A DNA stretch of 64,000 bases, taken from the NCBI RefSeq assembly GCF_000829455.1, contig NZ_JXAK01000004.1, positions 124,001 to 188,000 on the forward strand, in the 5' to 3' direction. Shown one piece after another: positions 62,801-64,000 of this stretch. Under the pieces are notes generated by a model. It saw only the letters and a program-made list of their open reading frames with translations. It was not told the origin of the DNA and ran no database searches. How positions within the stretch are numbered: position 1 is the stretch's first letter; each line of letters starts with the position of its first letter. The position numbers were made by a program, and so were the translations under genes. Source of the stretch: Gordoniibacillus kamchatkensis. Lineage in GTDB: Bacteria; Bacillota; Bacilli; Paenibacillales; NBRC-103111.

Positions 62801-62905
62801 TAATACGTAATGTCCAAAAACTGACGGTAATGGTTGTCCGAATCCTGACCGATATAATGACCAGAACATCAATCCAGGGAAAGGAAAAGACGCCTCCATT
62901 TAGAT

Positions 62906-63517
62906 GTGGAGCTGTTCGAGCAGCACCACTGGAGACGTCTTCCCACCACAATATGGTCATTGTATCAGATTTTTCGTTGGTTGAGAAGGAGCCGGATACC
63001 GGCGTTTTTTGTTAGGAGTGCGGGACGTGTGCCTTGCCCATGCTGTGAGGGGGATTTAATCGTTGTAGGCAGTCGTCCACGGGCGTGGTACAAGAGTTGT
63101 GGGACTCGGGCAAAGCTCATCATTCGCCGCCTTCGTTGTGAGCCGTGCGCGACGATTCATCACGAACTGCCGGATCTGCTCGTACCCTACAGGCGTTACG
63201 ACGCAGAAAGCATCGAAGGTGTGCTGTCGGAGCCGGTGCGAGAGGACATTGCAGCAGACGAATCCACCATCGCCAGATGGAGAGGCTGGTTTGCTCTCTG
63301 GGCACTGTATGCGGTATGCGTCTTGCAATCGATTGCCATTCGTTTTCATCTTCCTGTGGAGAACTCGTCCTGTCCTTCACAGTCCGCACTCCACCACCCT
63401 GGACGGTTTGTCGGTAACGCCGCTGGATGGCTGAGAAGATCTGTCCGCCCCATCGCCAATTTAAATCTTTGGATTACAGACCCGTTCTGCCTGTATGTCC
63501 GCACCCTTCTGTCATAA
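62906..63517 (+). CDS. DUF6431-like protein of the insertion sequence
   Basis: 203 residues from GTG 62906. A Cys-rich zinc-binding part (PCPCCEGDLIVVG; KSCG; RRLRCEPCATIHHELPDLLVPYRRYDAESIEGVL) matches the DUF6431 proteins encoded ahead of DDE transposases in many Bacillales insertion sequences. ADESTIARWRGWF looks like a DNA-binding helix region. It is probably an accessory transposition protein. I assign the family from memory of this two-gene arrangement. Confidence 0.75.
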   Translation: MELFEQHHWRRLPTTIWSLYQIFRWLRRSRIPAFFVRSAGRVPCPCCEGDLIVVGSRPRAWYKSCGTRAKLIIRRLRCEPCATIHHELPDLLVPYRRYDAESIEGVLSEPVREDIAADESTIARWRGWFALWALYAVCVLQSIAIRFHLPVENSSCPSQSALHHPGRFVGNAAGWLRRSVRPIANLNLWITDPFCLYVRTLLS

Positions 63518-63553
63518 ACTCATGCTAATCCTGAATAAATGGAGGCATGAGAG

Positions 63554-64000
63554 ATGAAAGATCAGAGAAAAGCAGAGGATGTAGCGGAGCAGCGGTTTAC
63601 CTTCTTGTCACCGCTGCTCACGTCCGGATTGGATCCGGCCAAGGCCAAGGAGCTTCGAGCAGCGATTTGCTCTCAGACGGGACTGTCGGAGCGTACCTTG
63701 CGTCGGTACTTAGCGAAGCACAGGACGGAGGGCTTCAGCGGACTAAAGCCGAAAGCCAAAGGCAGAAAGCTTGGCCCGGATGCCATTTCTGCGGAACTGC
63801 TGGAAGAAGCCATTCTCCTGCGTCGGGAAGTCCCGGGCCGCAGCGTCAGCCAGATCATTCAGATTTTGGAATGGGATCAGAAGGTGACACCGGGGAAGCT
63901 CAAACGCAGTACCCTGCAAGAACAACTGACCCAGCGCGGCTACAGTTCCCGGCAGATGCGGATGTACGCTAGCAGCGGAATCGCCGCCAGGCGGTTCCAA
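63554..64000 (+). CDS. DDE-type transposase/integrase, N-terminal part (cut by window end)
   Basis: ATG 63554 (GGAGGCATGAG upstream) opens a frame to the window end, 149 residues: MKDQRKAEDVAEQRFTFLSP, then a helix-turn-helix (GLSERTLRRYLAKHRTEGF; KPKAKGRKLGP) and a second one (LLRREVPGRSVSQIIQIL). This is the double-HTH front of IS481/Mu-like DDE transposases. The catalytic Asp/Glu residues would lie beyond the window. It starts 36 bases after the DUF6431 gene stop. Confidence 0.8.
   Translation, partial: MKDQRKAEDVAEQRFTFLSPLLTSGLDPAKAKELRAAICSQTGLSERTLRRYLAKHRTEGFSGLKPKAKGRKLGPDAISAELLEEAILLRREVPGRSVSQIIQILEWDQKVTPGKLKRSTLQEQLTQRGYSSRQMRMYASSGIAARRFQ

Larger units (their letters stand above)
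62811..64000 (+). mobile_element. Insertion sequence, left end, with DUF6431 gene and DDE-type transposase
   Basis: The element appears to start at TGTCC (62811) and runs off the window. Two similar segments near its end, TGTCCAAAAACTGACGGTAA (62811) and TGTCCGAATCCTGACCGATA (62835), are 24 bases apart and look like transposase-binding repeats. Two genes in the same direction follow: a DUF6431-type protein and a transposase. GC-rich compared with the AT-rich sigma-like gene it borders. The exact left boundary could lie between about 62795 and 62811. Confidence 0.7.

Overview
The window reads as a chromosome segment of a Gram-positive soil bacterium of the Paenibacillus type. Supporting signs are YesM/YesN-type two-component systems beside CUT1 sugar ABC transporters, lipoprotein solute-binding proteins, strong AGGAGG ribosome binding sites, a CcpA-type cre site, and GC-rich coding DNA broken by a few AT-rich blocks. 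The species cannot be fixed from the sequence alone.

Layout. 0.4-7.2 kb: a sugar ABC transporter operon (binding lipoprotein, two permeases, YesM kinase, YesN regulator). 7.2-13.3 kb: an operon iolC-iolA-kduD-symporter with a sigma-A promoter and an 18-bp palindromic operator, next to a LacI-type regulator. 13.3-20.5 kb: a D-amino-acid block with two D-threonine-aldolase-like enzymes, an N-acyl-D-amino-acid deacylase, RidA, an M20 peptidase and a YheO/DauR-type regulator. 20.7-21.5 kb: a Gln/Pro-rich lipoprotein. 22.2-26.1 kb: a fixABCX electron-bifurcation operon led by an unknown protein. 26.4-30.3 kb: M29 aminopeptidase, GNAT, VC0807-like membrane protein, TetR with two operators, and a truncated sensor. 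30.4-37.8 kb: a signalling operon (Hpt-REC-GGDEF-REC, HEAT-like, GT2, REC, hybrid-type kinase). 38.3-43.2 kb: Bcr/CflA exporter with MarR, sulfatase, RibD-like reductase. 43.7-54.0 kb: AraC regulator, a second CUT1 transporter and a secreted family 8 polysaccharide lyase. 54.4-56.6 kb: aldo/keto reductase, SDR, CMD-family protein. 57.0-58.0 kb: TetR and a small membrane protein.

The most unusual region is 56.8-64 kb. It is AT-rich and carries a reverse transcriptase with intact catalytic motifs whose reading continues, after a one-base shift in a run of seven T, into a long helical region and an HD-type phosphohydrolase domain. Restoring the frame gives one protein of about 1,128 residues, which looks like an RT-based anti-phage defence gene with an HD effector. 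Two fragments resembling the 3' end of tmRNA (ssrA), a common integration site, lie on either side of it. A sigma-70-like gene follows, cut close to the left end of an insertion sequence that runs off the window.

A caution applies throughout. At least 13 single-base indels, mostly in short homopolymers, break otherwise well-conserved genes (yesN, two aldolase-like genes, M20, fixA, fixB twice, fixC, araC, PL8, AKR twice, RT). That density looks more like consensus error in the assembly than genuine decay, so most genes listed here as frameshifted may be intact in the organism. Three copies of a ~69-nt hairpin element and many short GGAAC/GTTCC palindromes are the notable dispersed repeats.
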